DNA of 43,681 nt from an uncultured Verrucomicrobiota bacterium (GCA_903906135.1 CAIVJE010000010.1:1-43681), one strand, 5' to 3'. Positions 8,378-17,975 are shown, counted from the stretch's first letter. A program made the numbers and translations. The notes: a model not told the origin generated them from the sequence alone.

Positions 8378-8758
8378 CTAACCCGTGCGCAGGGCTAATC
8401 CCTTAATGGCGGTACAGCCGGGTACTTTTCGCAGTTTTTCAAGAATGGACTGGCGGTGCAGGAACAGTTCGTTGCGGACGACGGCATGAGAGACCAAGAC
8501 TACGAGTAAGCCTTTTTCAACAACCACGGGATGGGAGTAAGAGGCATTGGCGACCCCGACCAACTCCACCCATTTTTCACGAATACTGTGTTCGAGTGAA
8601 TCGTGGCTAATGCGATATTTAATCAGCAACTCGTCGACCAGCGCGGTGAGATCGGTGGGCGTACGCCGTTTTGATCGGCTGGAGTCTTCGGGCAGTACAC
8701 GAAAGCCGGCGATGAGATTTTCGACCGCGCGGCTAAATTTTTTGGGCTCGTCAGACAT
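8378..8758 (-). CDS. dciA: DUF721 protein, DciA-type helicase loader candidate
   Basis: The 126-residue product matches DUF721. It has a basic, flexible N-terminus (to about residue 35) and a compact C-terminal alpha-beta domain containing WVELVGVANASYSHPVVVEKGLLVVLVSHAVVRNELFLHRQSILEKL. Proteins of this family (DciA) are the replicative-helicase loading partners of DnaB in the many bacteria that lack DnaC or DnaI. The gene lies nine base pairs downstream of the msbA-like gene, so it is probably translated from the same message. The gene symbol rests on family membership; activity is not shown by the sequence. Confidence 0.8.
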   Translation of the reverse strand: MSDEPKKFSRAVENLIAGFRVLPEDSSRSKRRTPTDLTALVDELLIKYRISHDSLEHSIREKWVELVGVANASYSHPVVVEKGLLVVLVSHAVVRNELFLHRQSILEKLRKVPGCTAIKGLALRTG

Positions 8759-8767
8759 CAGCGACGC

Positions 8768-10510
8768 TTAACCTGCGCCCTGTTGGCGATCGTAGAGCGA
8801 TTTGTAGAGGGCGTTAGCTGCATAAAGGGAGGCGTGATCACCTTGGGCCACAATGCGACCCTGATCAAAAACCAAAATCATGGAGGCGTCGCGAATCGTG
8901 CTGAAGCGATGGGCAATAATCAGAACCGTTTTTCCAATGACCAATTTTCTCAGAGCATCCTGGACGGCCGCCTCGCTATCGGAGTCGAGGGCGCTTGTCG
9001 CTTCATCGAGAATCAGAATCGGTGCCTGGCGGAGAAAGGCGCGAGCGATCGCGATGCGTTGCTTCTGGCCGCCAGACAGTAAGGCGCCGCGTTCGCCCAC
9101 CAGCGTGTCGTAGCCGAGCGGCAGTTGCGTAATAAATTCGTGAGCGTGGGCATTTTTGGCCGCGACGATAATGGCCTCGTGCGAGGCATTCGGTGTGCCC
9201 AGCGCTAGATTGTTATAGATCGTATCGTTGAACAGAACGGGCTCTTGCGAGACGAGGGCGATATTGCGCCGCAAATCAGCCAAGCGCAGGGAGCGAACAT
9301 CGAGGCCGTCAATGCTCACGCTACCGGTCGCGACTTCAAAGAAGCGCGGGACGAGATTGGCGAAAGTGCTTTTGCCGGCGCCACTGGGTCCGACAAGCGC
9401 GCACACCGTGCCGGCCGGGATCGTGACATTAATATCCCGCAAAGCTGGCATTTCGCTGTACGAAAAATTGACCTGTTGAAAGGTTAGCTGGCCCTGCAGC
9501 TGCGTGACTGTCACCGGCGCGACGGGGTCAGTAATCGTCAGCGGCTCGTGGAGCACGTGTTCGAGCCGCTCGAGGGAAGCGGCGCCGCGATTCATCTCGG
9601 TGTTCAGATAGCCGATCTTTTTAATCGGCTCATAGCACAGATAAAGCGCCGTGATGATGGCAATAAAAGTTTCCCACTTAACATTATGCGTGGAGGCAAA
9701 GATGAGCGTCGCGGCAATGCCGATCGCTGAAAGAATTTCGATCGCAGGAGTGAGGGCCTGGGCATATTTCACGATCTTCATTTGCGCCGTGACGAGCCCA
9801 TTCGTGGCTCGGCCGAAGCGGGCGAGCTCGCGTTGTTCGAGGCTAAACGCCCTTACTTCGCGCGCGGCGGAGAGATTTTCGACAAAATGAGTGGAGACAT
9901 CCCCGAGTTGGGTCTGCATTTGTTGCGCGCGGCGGATGATTTTTTTTCCCACATAATGGACGGGCAACACGGTGAGAGGGACGACCGCCAGACAGACCAG
10001 CACCAGCAGAGCCCCGTCGGTACTGAGTGCCTGCCAGATGAGAAAACCGAGCGCCCCCAGCAGCGCCATCGGTTGTTTAACGCCATCGTTCGCAATGAGC
10101 GATAAGGTGAATTGCAATTGCGCGGTGTCGGCTAAGCCGCGTGAAATGAGATCACCACTGGCTTTGCGCTGGAGAAAAGAAAGCGGCAGAAATTGGAGTT
10201 GGCGGAAATAATCTAAGCGGACGGCCTCGAGGACGCGGACTCCGGTGAGTTGAACATAATAGCTATTAAGATAACCGCTCACCGCGCGGAGTAAAAAGAC
10301 GAGGGGGACGCATGCCGCGATCAGCATGACCGTCGCGAGCGGCAGGCGCGGGGTGCTTTGGTCAAAAATGGGCGGGAAGACGTATTTGACGAGAGTCGGC
10401 AGCCCGAGCCCGCTGGTGGCGCCAAAGAGGAGTCCGTAGAATATCGCTGCAGATAGCGTGCCGCGGGTGGCGACGAGGTAGCGAAAATAAGGGCGGAAGC
10501 GGCGGAGCAT
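8768..10510 (-). CDS. MsbA-like ABC transporter, fused permease and ATPase
   Basis: This 580-residue half-transporter has an N-terminal six-helix type I exporter domain (about 1-310) and a C-terminal ATPase. The ATPase has Walker A GPSGAGKST, signature LLSGGQKQRIAIARAFL, Walker B ILILDEATSALD and H-loop IIAHRFSTI. Length and organisation fit MsbA, which flips lipid A-core or phospholipid across the inner membrane as a homodimer. Other type I exporters of this layout (drug or lipid exporters) cannot be excluded. It follows oppC by 83 bp and precedes dciA by 9 bp. No lpxK or kdtA neighbour is present to confirm the lipid A role. Confidence 0.85.
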   Translation of the reverse strand: MLRRFRPYFRYLVATRGTLSAAIFYGLLFGATSGLGLPTLVKYVFPPIFDQSTPRLPLATVMLIAACVPLVFLLRAVSGYLNSYYVQLTGVRVLEAVRLDYFRQLQFLPLSFLQRKASGDLISRGLADTAQLQFTLSLIANDGVKQPMALLGALGFLIWQALSTDGALLVLVCLAVVPLTVLPVHYVGKKIIRRAQQMQTQLGDVSTHFVENLSAAREVRAFSLEQRELARFGRATNGLVTAQMKIVKYAQALTPAIEILSAIGIAATLIFASTHNVKWETFIAIITALYLCYEPIKKIGYLNTEMNRGAASLERLEHVLHEPLTITDPVAPVTVTQLQGQLTFQQVNFSYSEMPALRDINVTIPAGTVCALVGPSGAGKSTFANLVPRFFEVATGSVSIDGLDVRSLRLADLRRNIALVSQEPVLFNDTIYNNLALGTPNASHEAIIVAAKNAHAHEFITQLPLGYDTLVGERGALLSGGQKQRIAIARAFLRQAPILILDEATSALDSDSEAAVQDALRKLVIGKTVLIIAHRFSTIRDASMILVFDQGRIVAQGDHASLYAANALYKSLYDRQQGAG

Positions 10511-10593
10511 CGGGGGCAGTGGCAGAATCTAGAATCTGGAAATCAGAAGCCAGAAGGAAATAATCTGAAAGCCAAGGGTGGTCTTGGTGCCCT

Positions 10594-11490
10594 TTAATCT
10601 TGGGCGGCCCGAACATCGAGGGCGTCGCGTAAGCCATCGCCAAGGAAGTTGAGCGAAAAAAGCGTGAGCGAAAAAATGCTACCAGGAAAAATGAGCAGCC
10701 ACGGAAACTCTTCCATTTTTTCAGCGCCATCCTTGATCAAGGTTCCCCACGAACTCATCGGCGGTTGCACGCCCAGGCCGAGAAAGCTGAGGAAGGCTTC
10801 TAGTAACATCACGGCGGGGATGGTGAGGGTGGTGTAGACGATGATCGGACCAAGCGCGTTGGGCAGCAGGTGGCGAAAGATGATGCGGGTATTGCTGAGC
10901 CCCAGTGAGCGCGCGGCTTCGATGAATTCCATTTTCTTTAGCGCCATGATTTGGCTGCGCACGATTCGCGCCATCGTGAGCCACTCGACTGCCCCGATAG
11001 CGACAAAAAGTAAAATAATATTCCGGCCAAAAAAGACCATGAGCAGGATAACAAAAATCGTAAATGGTAGTGCGTAAATAATATCAACGAGCCGCATCAT
11101 CGTAGCGTCAATTTTTCCCCCAAGGTAACCGGCGATGGCCCCATAAATAACCCCGATCGTTAGCGCCACAAAGGTCGCGCAGAGGCCAACCCCTAAAGAA
11201 ATGCGGCCGCCATAAAGCAGGCGGACGAAAAGGTCACGCCCAAGGGTATCGGTTCCAAACCAATGCGCCGCGCTGGGCGCGGATGCGCCGAGATCTAAAT
11301 TCTGCTCTTGATAGCTCATCCGCAGAAACCAAGGGCCGGCGATGCAAAGCATCGTCAGTCCGGTTAAGAGTGCGCCGCCGATGACAGCTAGCCGATTTTT
11401 TTTCAGGCGGTGCCAAGCATCGCGCCAGAGTGAGGAGCGCGCCTCACTCAGGGGAGGCCGGATCGCGGAAGGGGGGCTGAGTGGAATCAT
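10594..11490 (-). CDS. oppC: Oligopeptide ABC transporter permease, OppC-like
   Basis: This 298-residue inner-membrane permease has an N-terminal OppC-type segment (SLWRDAWHRLKKNRLAVIGGALL), about six membrane helices, the LFGTD-like WFGTDTLGRDLFVRLLYGGR loop and the EAA motif EAARSLGLSNTRIIFRHLLP that docks the ATPase. It ends in the typical FLGDGLRDALDVR. It follows oppB by 43 bp. The expected OppD and OppF ATPases are not downstream; an MsbA-type exporter is. This permease must use ATPases encoded elsewhere. Confidence 0.92.
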   Translation of the reverse strand: MIPLSPPSAIRPPLSEARSSLWRDAWHRLKKNRLAVIGGALLTGLTMLCIAGPWFLRMSYQEQNLDLGASAPSAAHWFGTDTLGRDLFVRLLYGGRISLGVGLCATFVALTIGVIYGAIAGYLGGKIDATMMRLVDIIYALPFTIFVILLMVFFGRNIILLFVAIGAVEWLTMARIVRSQIMALKKMEFIEAARSLGLSNTRIIFRHLLPNALGPIIVYTTLTIPAVMLLEAFLSFLGLGVQPPMSSWGTLIKDGAEKMEEFPWLLIFPGSIFSLTLFSLNFLGDGLRDALDVRAAQD

Positions 11491-11533
11491 TTAAACAAAG
11501 GAGCCAGCCGACTCTGGCATGGCAGGCATCTGC

Positions 11534-12451
11534 TCATGCAAATTTTAATTTTGGATTGAGCCACACTTGGACCACATCGGCGGCGAGGTTGAGCAGAACA
11601 ATCAGCCCCGCGTAGAGCATGACGGTGCCAAGCACCAAAGTGTAGTCACGATTGAAGGCGCTGTTCACGAATTCGCGCCCGAGACCAGGAATTTGAAAAA
11701 TAGTTTCAATGATGAATGAGCCGGTGAGAATACCCGCGGTGGCTGGTCCTAAAAATGAGACGACGGGCAGTAGCCCCCCGCGCAGCGCGTGCCGCGTGAT
11801 GATGCGGAACTCCGTCGCGCCCTTAGCGCGGGCCGTGCGAATGTAATCTTGATGCAGCACTTCAAGCATGCCGGCGCGCGTGAGCCGCATAATATAAGCG
11901 GCGTAAACTAAACCCAAAGTAAGTGCGGGGAGCACGCGGTCGGCCGCGGTGTACCAGCCTGAGGCGTTGACCCAACCGAGGTGGATGGCGAAAAAAAGCA
12001 CGAGCAACGGGCCCAGGACAAAAGTCGGCACACAAATTCCCAGCATCCCCAGCGAACTCGCTAGATAATCGAGCCCACTATTACGGCGGACCGCCGCCAC
12101 TACCCCTAAGGTTAGCCCAATACTCAGCGCACAGGCCAGCGCGAGGGCGCCCAGTTCCAAAGACACGGGCAGCTTATCGGCGATGATTTCATTGACGGAG
12201 CGATTGGAGTATTTGAACGATGGCCCGAGGTCGCCGTGGGCAATTTTTCCGAGGTAGTTGAGATATTGGCGCCAGAGCGGTTGATCGAGACCGTAGTGCG
12301 CTTCAATGTTTTTTAAAATTTCTGGGGGAATGGCTTTTTCAGCGGTGAACGGTCCGCCGGGGACAAAGCGCACCATGAAAAAAGTCGCCGTGATAATAAT
12401 AAAAAGCACGGGGATAACCTGCAGCAGGCGGCGAAAGATAAAGCGAAACAT
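11534..12451 (-). CDS. oppB: Oligopeptide ABC transporter permease, OppB-like
   Basis: The 305-residue permease starts MFRFIFRRLLQVIPVLFIII, the normal OppB first helix. It continues with the FVPGGPF and HYGLDQPLWRQYLNYLGKIAHGD segments and has an EAA motif, RTARAKGATEFRIITRHALR, near residue 215. It forms the membrane channel with OppC, encoded directly downstream. The upstream neighbours are an M28 aminopeptidase and two binding lipoproteins, so the series reads as peptide capture, cleavage and uptake. Nickel or dipeptide specificity cannot be excluded from the permease alone. Confidence 0.92.
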   Translation of the reverse strand: MFRFIFRRLLQVIPVLFIIITATFFMVRFVPGGPFTAEKAIPPEILKNIEAHYGLDQPLWRQYLNYLGKIAHGDLGPSFKYSNRSVNEIIADKLPVSLELGALALACALSIGLTLGVVAAVRRNSGLDYLASSLGMLGICVPTFVLGPLLVLFFAIHLGWVNASGWYTAADRVLPALTLGLVYAAYIMRLTRAGMLEVLHQDYIRTARAKGATEFRIITRHALRGGLLPVVSFLGPATAGILTGSFIIETIFQIPGLGREFVNSAFNRDYTLVLGTVMLYAGLIVLLNLAADVVQVWLNPKLKFA

Positions 12452-12526
12452 GGCGAGAAATCAGGCGATAGCTGACAGAGGATCACGCGGCGTGGCCAGA
12501 CGGAAAAATACGGCGAGCCGCCGCCG

Positions 12527-14188
12527 CTATTGCTTTAGCTGGGCATCGCGTCGGCTTTTGAACTCAGTGCCAGGTTTCCAAGCGGGCCAAGCGGTGGCGG
12601 TGGCGATGCGTCGACCGACTGCAAAAAGGAAGGCCGTGTTTTGGGCCGCGCCGACCATCGTCCAGTCCGGTCGCACTGCATCCGTTACCTTATGGTAGTC
12701 ATTGGTCAGGTAGGCCACGCGCAGTTTCAAGCCATAGCCCTCCGGTTGGCCGATGAAGTCGAGCCCGGAGCGAGTAAAATACGCAGGCACGCCAACCTTC
12801 GCAAATTCGAAGTGATCACTGCGGTAATAATAACCTTTTTCCGCATCGGTGTCGGCGCGTACCACGCGACCTTGCTCCGCCGCTACGGCAAGACCGATAT
12901 CGTCGATGGTGGATGGATTGTTTCCGACTACCTCAATGTCCCGGGTCGGTCCGTACGCATTATTGGAGTCGAGTGGCTCGAGGTTAAGGTTAGCGAGCGT
13001 TTGTGAAAGTGGATACAAGGGATGCTCCGCATAATAGCGTGATCCGAGGAGGCCTTTCTCTTCAGCCGTGGGAAAAAAGAATAGGCACGAACGCGGCCAA
13101 CGTTGCTTAGCGGTCGACGTCGCCGCGGCCCGCGCCAACTCCAACAGCATGCCAACGGCCGTGGCGTTATCCGCGGCTCCGTTAAGAACTTGGTCTCCGG
13201 CTAGAGCGAGATTGCGGCCAAAAGCATCCCAGTGGGCCGAGTAAATTATATATTCATTCCGGCGCTGCGGATCGACCCCTGGCAGCAGCGCGATAACATT
13301 CTTTGACGCGACTTGGCGGGTCGTATTAGTAATGGTGAAATTAGCGCGGGCGGCGATTGCCACTGGACGAAAATCACGGTGGGCGGCCGCCGCTTTCAGG
13401 GTAGCAAAATCTTGACCGGCCGCCGCGAGAAGTTTTTTGCTGGCATCCAGCGTAAGCCAGCCTTCGACCGCGATGCGCTGGGTGTTCTGATTGGGGCTAT
13501 CGAGATCAAAATTTTCCCGACCCCAGCTGCCCCCGACTACGGCGAAGGGGTAGCCAGCCGGACCGGTCTCATGGATAATGAGACAAGCCGCCGCGCCGCG
13601 GGCTGAGGCGATCTCGTATTTGTAGGTCCAGCGGCCGTAGTAGGTCATCGCTTTTCCGCCAAATATCTTCTGATCGAGTTGGCCACTGGTGGGCTCCAGC
13701 ACGGGCGGATCGTTGATGAGGATGAGCACCGTCTTGCCGCGTACATCCACGTCCTTGAAATCATCCCAGCCGAATTCGGGGGCCACCACGCCATAGCCGA
13801 CGAAGACCAAGGGACTGTCTTTGACCTCAATGGTGGGCCGTTGGTGGCGGGAGAGCGCGATGTAGTCATTAACGATGACAGGAGTGATCGTCTGGCCCCC
13901 CACCGTAAAAGTGGCGGTCGCTTTAGAAGTAATGCCGATCATTGGCACCTGCTGGATATAGGTGCCATCAGGATTACCGGGCTGCAGGCCAATATTTTTC
14001 AGCTCGCTGGTTAGGTAGTTGACGGTTTTTTCTTCACCCGCCGAGGCGGGGGCGCGGCCTTCAAATTCATCGGAGGCCAGAATTTTAGTATGCGCTAAGA
14101 TTCGAGCAGCCGAAATTTCTGGCGGGTCCTCAGTCGCGCGGGTGGGGACGGCCAAGATCGTGAGAAGTAACCATGGGGTAATTTTCAT
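12527..14188 (-). CDS. M28 family zinc aminopeptidase, secreted, with PA-like insert
   Basis: From the ATG at 14186-14188 the product has 553 residues and a signal peptide (MKITPWLLLTILAVPTRAT). A PA-like domain (about 125-250) precedes the M28 catalytic domain. The two-zinc site is visible: H319 and D321 in SAHWD, D340 in GAADNA, E376/E377 in TAEEKG, and further ligands in PLDSNNAYG and RSDHFEF. The longer frame upstream overlaps the preceding gene and lacks a signal peptide, so I reject it. It sits between binding-protein and permease genes of an Opp-type system, suggesting it trims peptides in the periplasm before uptake. Confidence 0.9.
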   Translation of the reverse strand: MKITPWLLLTILAVPTRATEDPPEISAARILAHTKILASDEFEGRAPASAGEEKTVNYLTSELKNIGLQPGNPDGTYIQQVPMIGITSKATATFTVGGQTITPVIVNDYIALSRHQRPTIEVKDSPLVFVGYGVVAPEFGWDDFKDVDVRGKTVLILINDPPVLEPTSGQLDQKIFGGKAMTYYGRWTYKYEIASARGAAACLIIHETGPAGYPFAVVGGSWGRENFDLDSPNQNTQRIAVEGWLTLDASKKLLAAAGQDFATLKAAAAHRDFRPVAIAARANFTITNTTRQVASKNVIALLPGVDPQRRNEYIIYSAHWDAFGRNLALAGDQVLNGAADNATAVGMLLELARAAATSTAKQRWPRSCLFFFPTAEEKGLLGSRYYAEHPLYPLSQTLANLNLEPLDSNNAYGPTRDIEVVGNNPSTIDDIGLAVAAEQGRVVRADTDAEKGYYYRSDHFEFAKVGVPAYFTRSGLDFIGQPEGYGLKLRVAYLTNDYHKVTDAVRPDWTMVGAAQNTAFLFAVGRRIATATAWPAWKPGTEFKSRRDAQLKQ

Positions 14189-14246
14189 GATAAATATTTT
14201 ATGCCGCGGCGCCTCTCGTGGGCGCGGCCAATTTTCTGCCAGGGGC

Positions 14247-15860
14247 TTAGTCCAGCGTAAGCCCAGCAAAGAATCGCGTCCAGAGGCCGTCCGTTTGCCA
14301 GTTTTTAACGGCGGGACGGATGAGAAAATTTTGCATGTTAAAATAAAGAGGAATGAGGGGCATATCTTCTAGCAGGATTTTTTCCGCCGCTGAGTAGGCG
14401 CGGTGGCGCAGGGCTTGCGAAGACTGTTGGTTGCCTGCGCGTACCAAGCGGTCAAATTCCGCGTTGTGCCAATGGGGATAGTTAGCGGGATGGCCACTGG
14501 TTAGCTGGGTGAATAAATTTGCAGCACTCGGGTAGTCAGGAATCGCGGTTACGAGAGCGAGGTCATAGTCACCGGCGGCCAGCGCCACCAGATGAGTACG
14601 GGCTTCGCGCTGCGCGAGGGTGATTTCAATGCCCAGTTCACGTCGCCAGACTTGTTGAATGACCTCGAGGACAGATGCGGGATACCACGTAGTCAGTTCA
14701 AGGTGAGGGAAACCGCGGCCTTGCGGAAAACCGGCGGCGGCCAAGAGACGCCGCGCGGCGGTGAGATCTTCTTGGAGGCCAAGCCCGCTTTCATAATGAG
14801 CAAGGCCGGGGGGAATAAACGTATAAGCGGGGACTTGGCCGCCTTGGAGCACCTTCTCCGTCAGCGTCCGGCGATTTAAGGCGAGGGCCAAGGCTTGGCG
14901 TACGCGCGGATCAGTGAGGGGGGGCCGCGTGGTGTTGATTGCCAGGTAGCGGGTTTCCTGTTGCGGTACCGAGCGTAGAACTGGCGGCTGGCTCAGCCGG
15001 TAGGCGGGCAATTTATGAAACGGCACCGACATGGTAACATCTAACTGGCCGGCGCGAAAGGCGCGCTCTTCGCTGTCGCCGTTATCAAAAGCAATAAAAT
15101 GGATCGCGGTTAATTTAATGGAGCTCGCCGCGCGGTAGGTCGGGTTGCGGGTAACTATAATTGCCTGATGGGGTCGCCAGGCGCTTAACATGAAGGGGCC
15201 ATTCCCAATATAGTTTTTGGGAGAGGCTCCGGCGGCAGGGCTTTTTTCATGGGAGCTGGCTGGCGCCAGCTGGGAGCGATGGAGGGGAATCCAGGGGCCG
15301 CTGGCGACCAGCGACAGAAAATCAGCCTGTGGCTCGGTGAGAGTGAGCTCCAGTTGGCCGTCAGGCAAAGCGCGGACGCCAACGGCCTTAAAATCTTTTT
15401 CGCGGCCGGCATAGAAGGCTTCCGCATTTTTTAAAGGGAAGAAGAGCGCCGCTTTCGGCGCCGCGGTCGCGGGTGTTAGTCCGCGTTCGAGTGAGGCGAC
15501 AAAATCAGCGGCAACGACCGGCGTGCCGTTAGACCAACGCGCTTCAGGATTAAGCGTGAAGGTATAAATTCGACCATCGGGTGAAATGCTCCAATGAGTT
15601 GCGACTGCTGGTTGGGGTGCACCGTTAGCTGGGCTGGGGGTGAGCAAGCCTTCGCCGAGGGCACGAATAATAAAAAATTCATCCGGCAGCGTCGCCAGCT
15701 GCGGATCAAGCGTCGCGGGCTCATTGCGTTGGCTAACACGTAAAATCGGCGCAGCGGGCTGAGCCTCCGCGGGTTTTTTGCAGCCGCTGAGGGTGCACAG
15801 CAAACTGACCGCGCTCAGTGCCCAGTAACGTGACGGGCGATTACTTTTCCAGCCAAACAT
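14247..15860 (-). CDS. Oligopeptide-binding lipoprotein, SBP family 5 (second copy)
   Basis: This 537-residue solute-binding protein has a lipoprotein signal (lipobox LSGC, C27) and then the family 5 fold. The fold opens with LRVSQRNEPATLDPQLATLP and includes the YTFTLNPEARWSNGTPVVAADF block and the YIGNGPFMLSAWRPHQAIIV block. It is anchored in a membrane and delivers peptides to OppBC. Its first 20 bp overlap the end of the preceding paralogue, so the two are translationally linked. The two copies share motif order but are clearly diverged, suggesting an old duplication with different ligand preferences. Confidence 0.9.
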   Translation of the reverse strand: MFGWKSNRPSRYWALSAVSLLCTLSGCKKPAEAQPAAPILRVSQRNEPATLDPQLATLPDEFFIIRALGEGLLTPSPANGAPQPAVATHWSISPDGRIYTFTLNPEARWSNGTPVVAADFVASLERGLTPATAAPKAALFFPLKNAEAFYAGREKDFKAVGVRALPDGQLELTLTEPQADFLSLVASGPWIPLHRSQLAPASSHEKSPAAGASPKNYIGNGPFMLSAWRPHQAIIVTRNPTYRAASSIKLTAIHFIAFDNGDSEERAFRAGQLDVTMSVPFHKLPAYRLSQPPVLRSVPQQETRYLAINTTRPPLTDPRVRQALALALNRRTLTEKVLQGGQVPAYTFIPPGLAHYESGLGLQEDLTAARRLLAAAGFPQGRGFPHLELTTWYPASVLEVIQQVWRRELGIEITLAQREARTHLVALAAGDYDLALVTAIPDYPSAANLFTQLTSGHPANYPHWHNAEFDRLVRAGNQQSSQALRHRAYSAAEKILLEDMPLIPLYFNMQNFLIRPAVKNWQTDGLWTRFFAGLTLD

Positions 15861-17478
15861 AGCGATAGTCGGAGTGATCCATCGGGGTGGGTTGCCAGCC
15901 GTGGACTGCCGGGTGCAAGAGGTAAACGTGCGTATTAAAATAAATTGGAATAATGGGTGCGGCCTCGAGCACGAGCGCCTCGGCCGCAGTCAACACCGCG
16001 CCGCGGGCCACGGGATCAGCGAGGCGATTCGCCTGATCGGACAGAGCGTCATACGCGGGGTCAGCCCAGCCGGTGTGATTGTTGCCCGAATCGCTGCGCC
16101 ATAAATCGAGGAAGGTCGTCGCATCGAGATAATCAGCCGTCCAACTTCCGAGGAGAATTTGATAATCTCCCGTGCGCCGGCTAGCGAAGACGACCTTAAA
16201 TTCTTGATTCACGAGCCGAATATCAAGGCCGAGGTCGCGGCGCCACATTTGTTGAATCGCTTCGGCCACGAGCCGGAGAATTTCAGAATTGTTGTAGAGA
16301 ATTTCGATCGGCGGCAGTCCTGCGCCGCCCGCGTACCCCGCTTCGGCGAGGAGCTGTCGCGCCGCGGCCAGATCATACGCGCGGCGGGTCGGGGGCGTAT
16401 AGCCAGGAATAACTGATGAGATGAGGGTGGGCGCAGGCTGGCGGCCACCGGGAAGGATTTTTTGCGCAATCGCTTCCCGGTCGATCGCGAGCGACAGCGC
16501 ACGGCGGATGCGTTGATCAGTCAGCGGTGCGCGGTGGACGTTTAGGCGGAAGAAATAGGTTTCAAGGATAGGATCAATGCGGAGTGCTGGGGATTTCTCC
16601 TGCTGGAGCGGGAGAATTTTAGAGAGCGGGAGCGACCACGTCCCATGCAGCTGGCCGGCGCGAAAAGCACGCTCTTCGGCGTCCATGCTATCGATGGGAT
16701 AAAATTGAATAGCGTTGAGGCGGACCGTCGCGTGGTCCCAGTAAGTCAAAGATTTTTCGACCAAAATATGCTGGTGGGGCTTCCATTCTTTTAAAGTGAA
16801 TGGACCGCTGGAAATGAGCTTCCCTGGTCGCGTCCATGGTGTGCCGCGATGGTAAGCGTCACCAATCGCGGTGATGCTGCGCACGTTCAAGGGGCGCCAC
16901 GGTGAGTTGAGCAGAATCTGGAGAAAATAGGGTGCCGGGTGAGCCAGCGTAACCACGAGAGTGCGAGGATCAGGTGCCGCTAAGCCGACGGTAGAAAAAT
17001 CGGTGGTCTGCCCTTTGTGGAATGATTCTGCGCCGCGGATGATATAAAAAAAATAGGCGTAATCTGCCGCCAGGGTGGGCGTGAGAATCCGCCGCCAAGA
17101 GGCGATGCAATCCTCGGCGGTGATCGGGTCGCCATTGCTCCAGCGGGCGGTCGGGCGAAGATGAAAAGTGTAGACCAATCCATCGGGGGAAATTTCCCAA
17201 CGTTCGGCGAGAGCGGGCCGAGGGGCGAGGGTGATGGGATCGAAGGTGACGATGGGTTCGAAGAGCGCTGCGATAATCTTGGCATCGCCGAGGCCGGTGA
17301 CCGTTTGGGGATCAAGATCAGTTGGCTCGGAGCCCACACTTAAATGTAAAACGCCAGCCTGGGTAGCTTGGTCAACGGTGGTGGCCCGCCGAGCACAACT
17401 CCCGTTGAGCAAGGCTATCAGGCCAAAAAGTACGCCCGCCAAGCGTAGCGGTCGCCGGCTATCGTTAGCGCCTCTCAC
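15841..17478 (-). CDS. Oligopeptide-binding protein, SBP family 5 (first copy)
   Basis: The 545-residue product starts at GTG within a GTGA overlap with the ispF stop. It has a basic N-terminus, a hydrophobic segment LRLAGVLFGLIALL and a cysteine at residue 28. NGSC is a poor lipobox, so lipidation is likely but not certain. Family 5 blocks are clear: LHLSVGSEPTDLDPQTVTGL, GLVYTFHLRPTARWSNGDPI, SSGPFTLKEWKPHQHILVEK and the closing APIIPIYFNTHVYL. It lies directly before a second, overlapping copy of the same family. Confidence 0.9.
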   Translation of the reverse strand: MRGANDSRRPLRLAGVLFGLIALLNGSCARRATTVDQATQAGVLHLSVGSEPTDLDPQTVTGLGDAKIIAALFEPIVTFDPITLAPRPALAERWEISPDGLVYTFHLRPTARWSNGDPITAEDCIASWRRILTPTLAADYAYFFYIIRGAESFHKGQTTDFSTVGLAAPDPRTLVVTLAHPAPYFLQILLNSPWRPLNVRSITAIGDAYHRGTPWTRPGKLISSGPFTLKEWKPHQHILVEKSLTYWDHATVRLNAIQFYPIDSMDAEERAFRAGQLHGTWSLPLSKILPLQQEKSPALRIDPILETYFFRLNVHRAPLTDQRIRRALSLAIDREAIAQKILPGGRQPAPTLISSVIPGYTPPTRRAYDLAAARQLLAEAGYAGGAGLPPIEILYNNSEILRLVAEAIQQMWRRDLGLDIRLVNQEFKVVFASRRTGDYQILLGSWTADYLDATTFLDLWRSDSGNNHTGWADPAYDALSDQANRLADPVARGAVLTAAEALVLEAAPIIPIYFNTHVYLLHPAVHGWQPTPMDHSDYRYVWLEK

Positions 17479-17963
17479 GGGGATGACTTCTCGATTAAGG
17501 CGACCGCATGGGCGGCGATAGCCAGCCCGCGGCCGAGGTCATCGCACCCTTCATTGGTGGTCGCCTTCAAACCGATCGCATCGGGGGACAAACCAGTGGA
17601 GGCGGCGAGGACCGCTTTCATCTCGGCGAGGCGATTAGAGATTTTTGGTTTTTCGGCGATCAGCGTCGCATCAATATTAATCGGCGTCCATCCGTGTGCC
17701 TGCAGCGTCGCGATTACTTTTTGGAGGAGCACCTGTGAATTTATATTCTGCCAAGTGGGTTCGGTGTTAGGAAAAAAATGGCCAATGTCGGGCAGACCAG
17801 CGGCACCGAGCAAGGCATCGCAGATCGCATGCGTGAGGGCATCAGCGTCCGAATGACCGTCGAGGCCGAAGTTTGCGGCAAAAGTTACCCCGCCCAGTAC
17901 CAACGGTCGGCCGACCGTGGTGCGGTGGATGTCGTAGCCGTGACCAATGCGCCAATGAGCCAT
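17475..17963 (-). CDS. ispF: 2-C-methyl-D-erythritol 2,4-cyclodiphosphate synthase
   Basis: IspF converts CDP-methylerythritol 2-phosphate to the cyclodiphosphate in the MEP isoprenoid pathway. The 162-residue protein has the normal length. It carries the zinc ligands in GYDIHR and in the DGHSDADALTHAICDALLGA block, the DIGHFFP loop, IAEKPKI and the ATTNEG(C)DDLGRG block. It follows ispD by 12 bp, and its stop overlaps the GTG of a binding-protein gene by four bases. Its co-transcription with a peptide transporter is unusual in content but plain in spacing. Confidence 0.97.
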   Translation of the reverse strand: MAHWRIGHGYDIHRTTVGRPLVLGGVTFAANFGLDGHSDADALTHAICDALLGAAGLPDIGHFFPNTEPTWQNINSQVLLQKVIATLQAHGWTPINIDATLIAEKPKISNRLAEMKAVLAASTGLSPDAIGLKATTNEGCDDLGRGLAIAAHAVALIEKSSP

Positions 17964-17975
17964 AAATAATATCCC

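Noticed and set aside
10525-10545. Tandem AGAATCT repeat between oppC and msbA, possible insertion footprint
   Set aside because: There are only two 7-bp units and no terminal inverted repeats or transposase remnant nearby.
10572-10587. CCAAG/CTTGG hairpin between oppC and msbA as a terminator
   Set aside because: The stem has five base pairs and no U-run on either strand, too weak to call.
14189-14269. Upstream extension of the M28 peptidase frame
   Set aside because: It overlaps the end of the preceding binding-protein gene and would bury the signal peptide, so the ATG at 14186-14188 is preferred.
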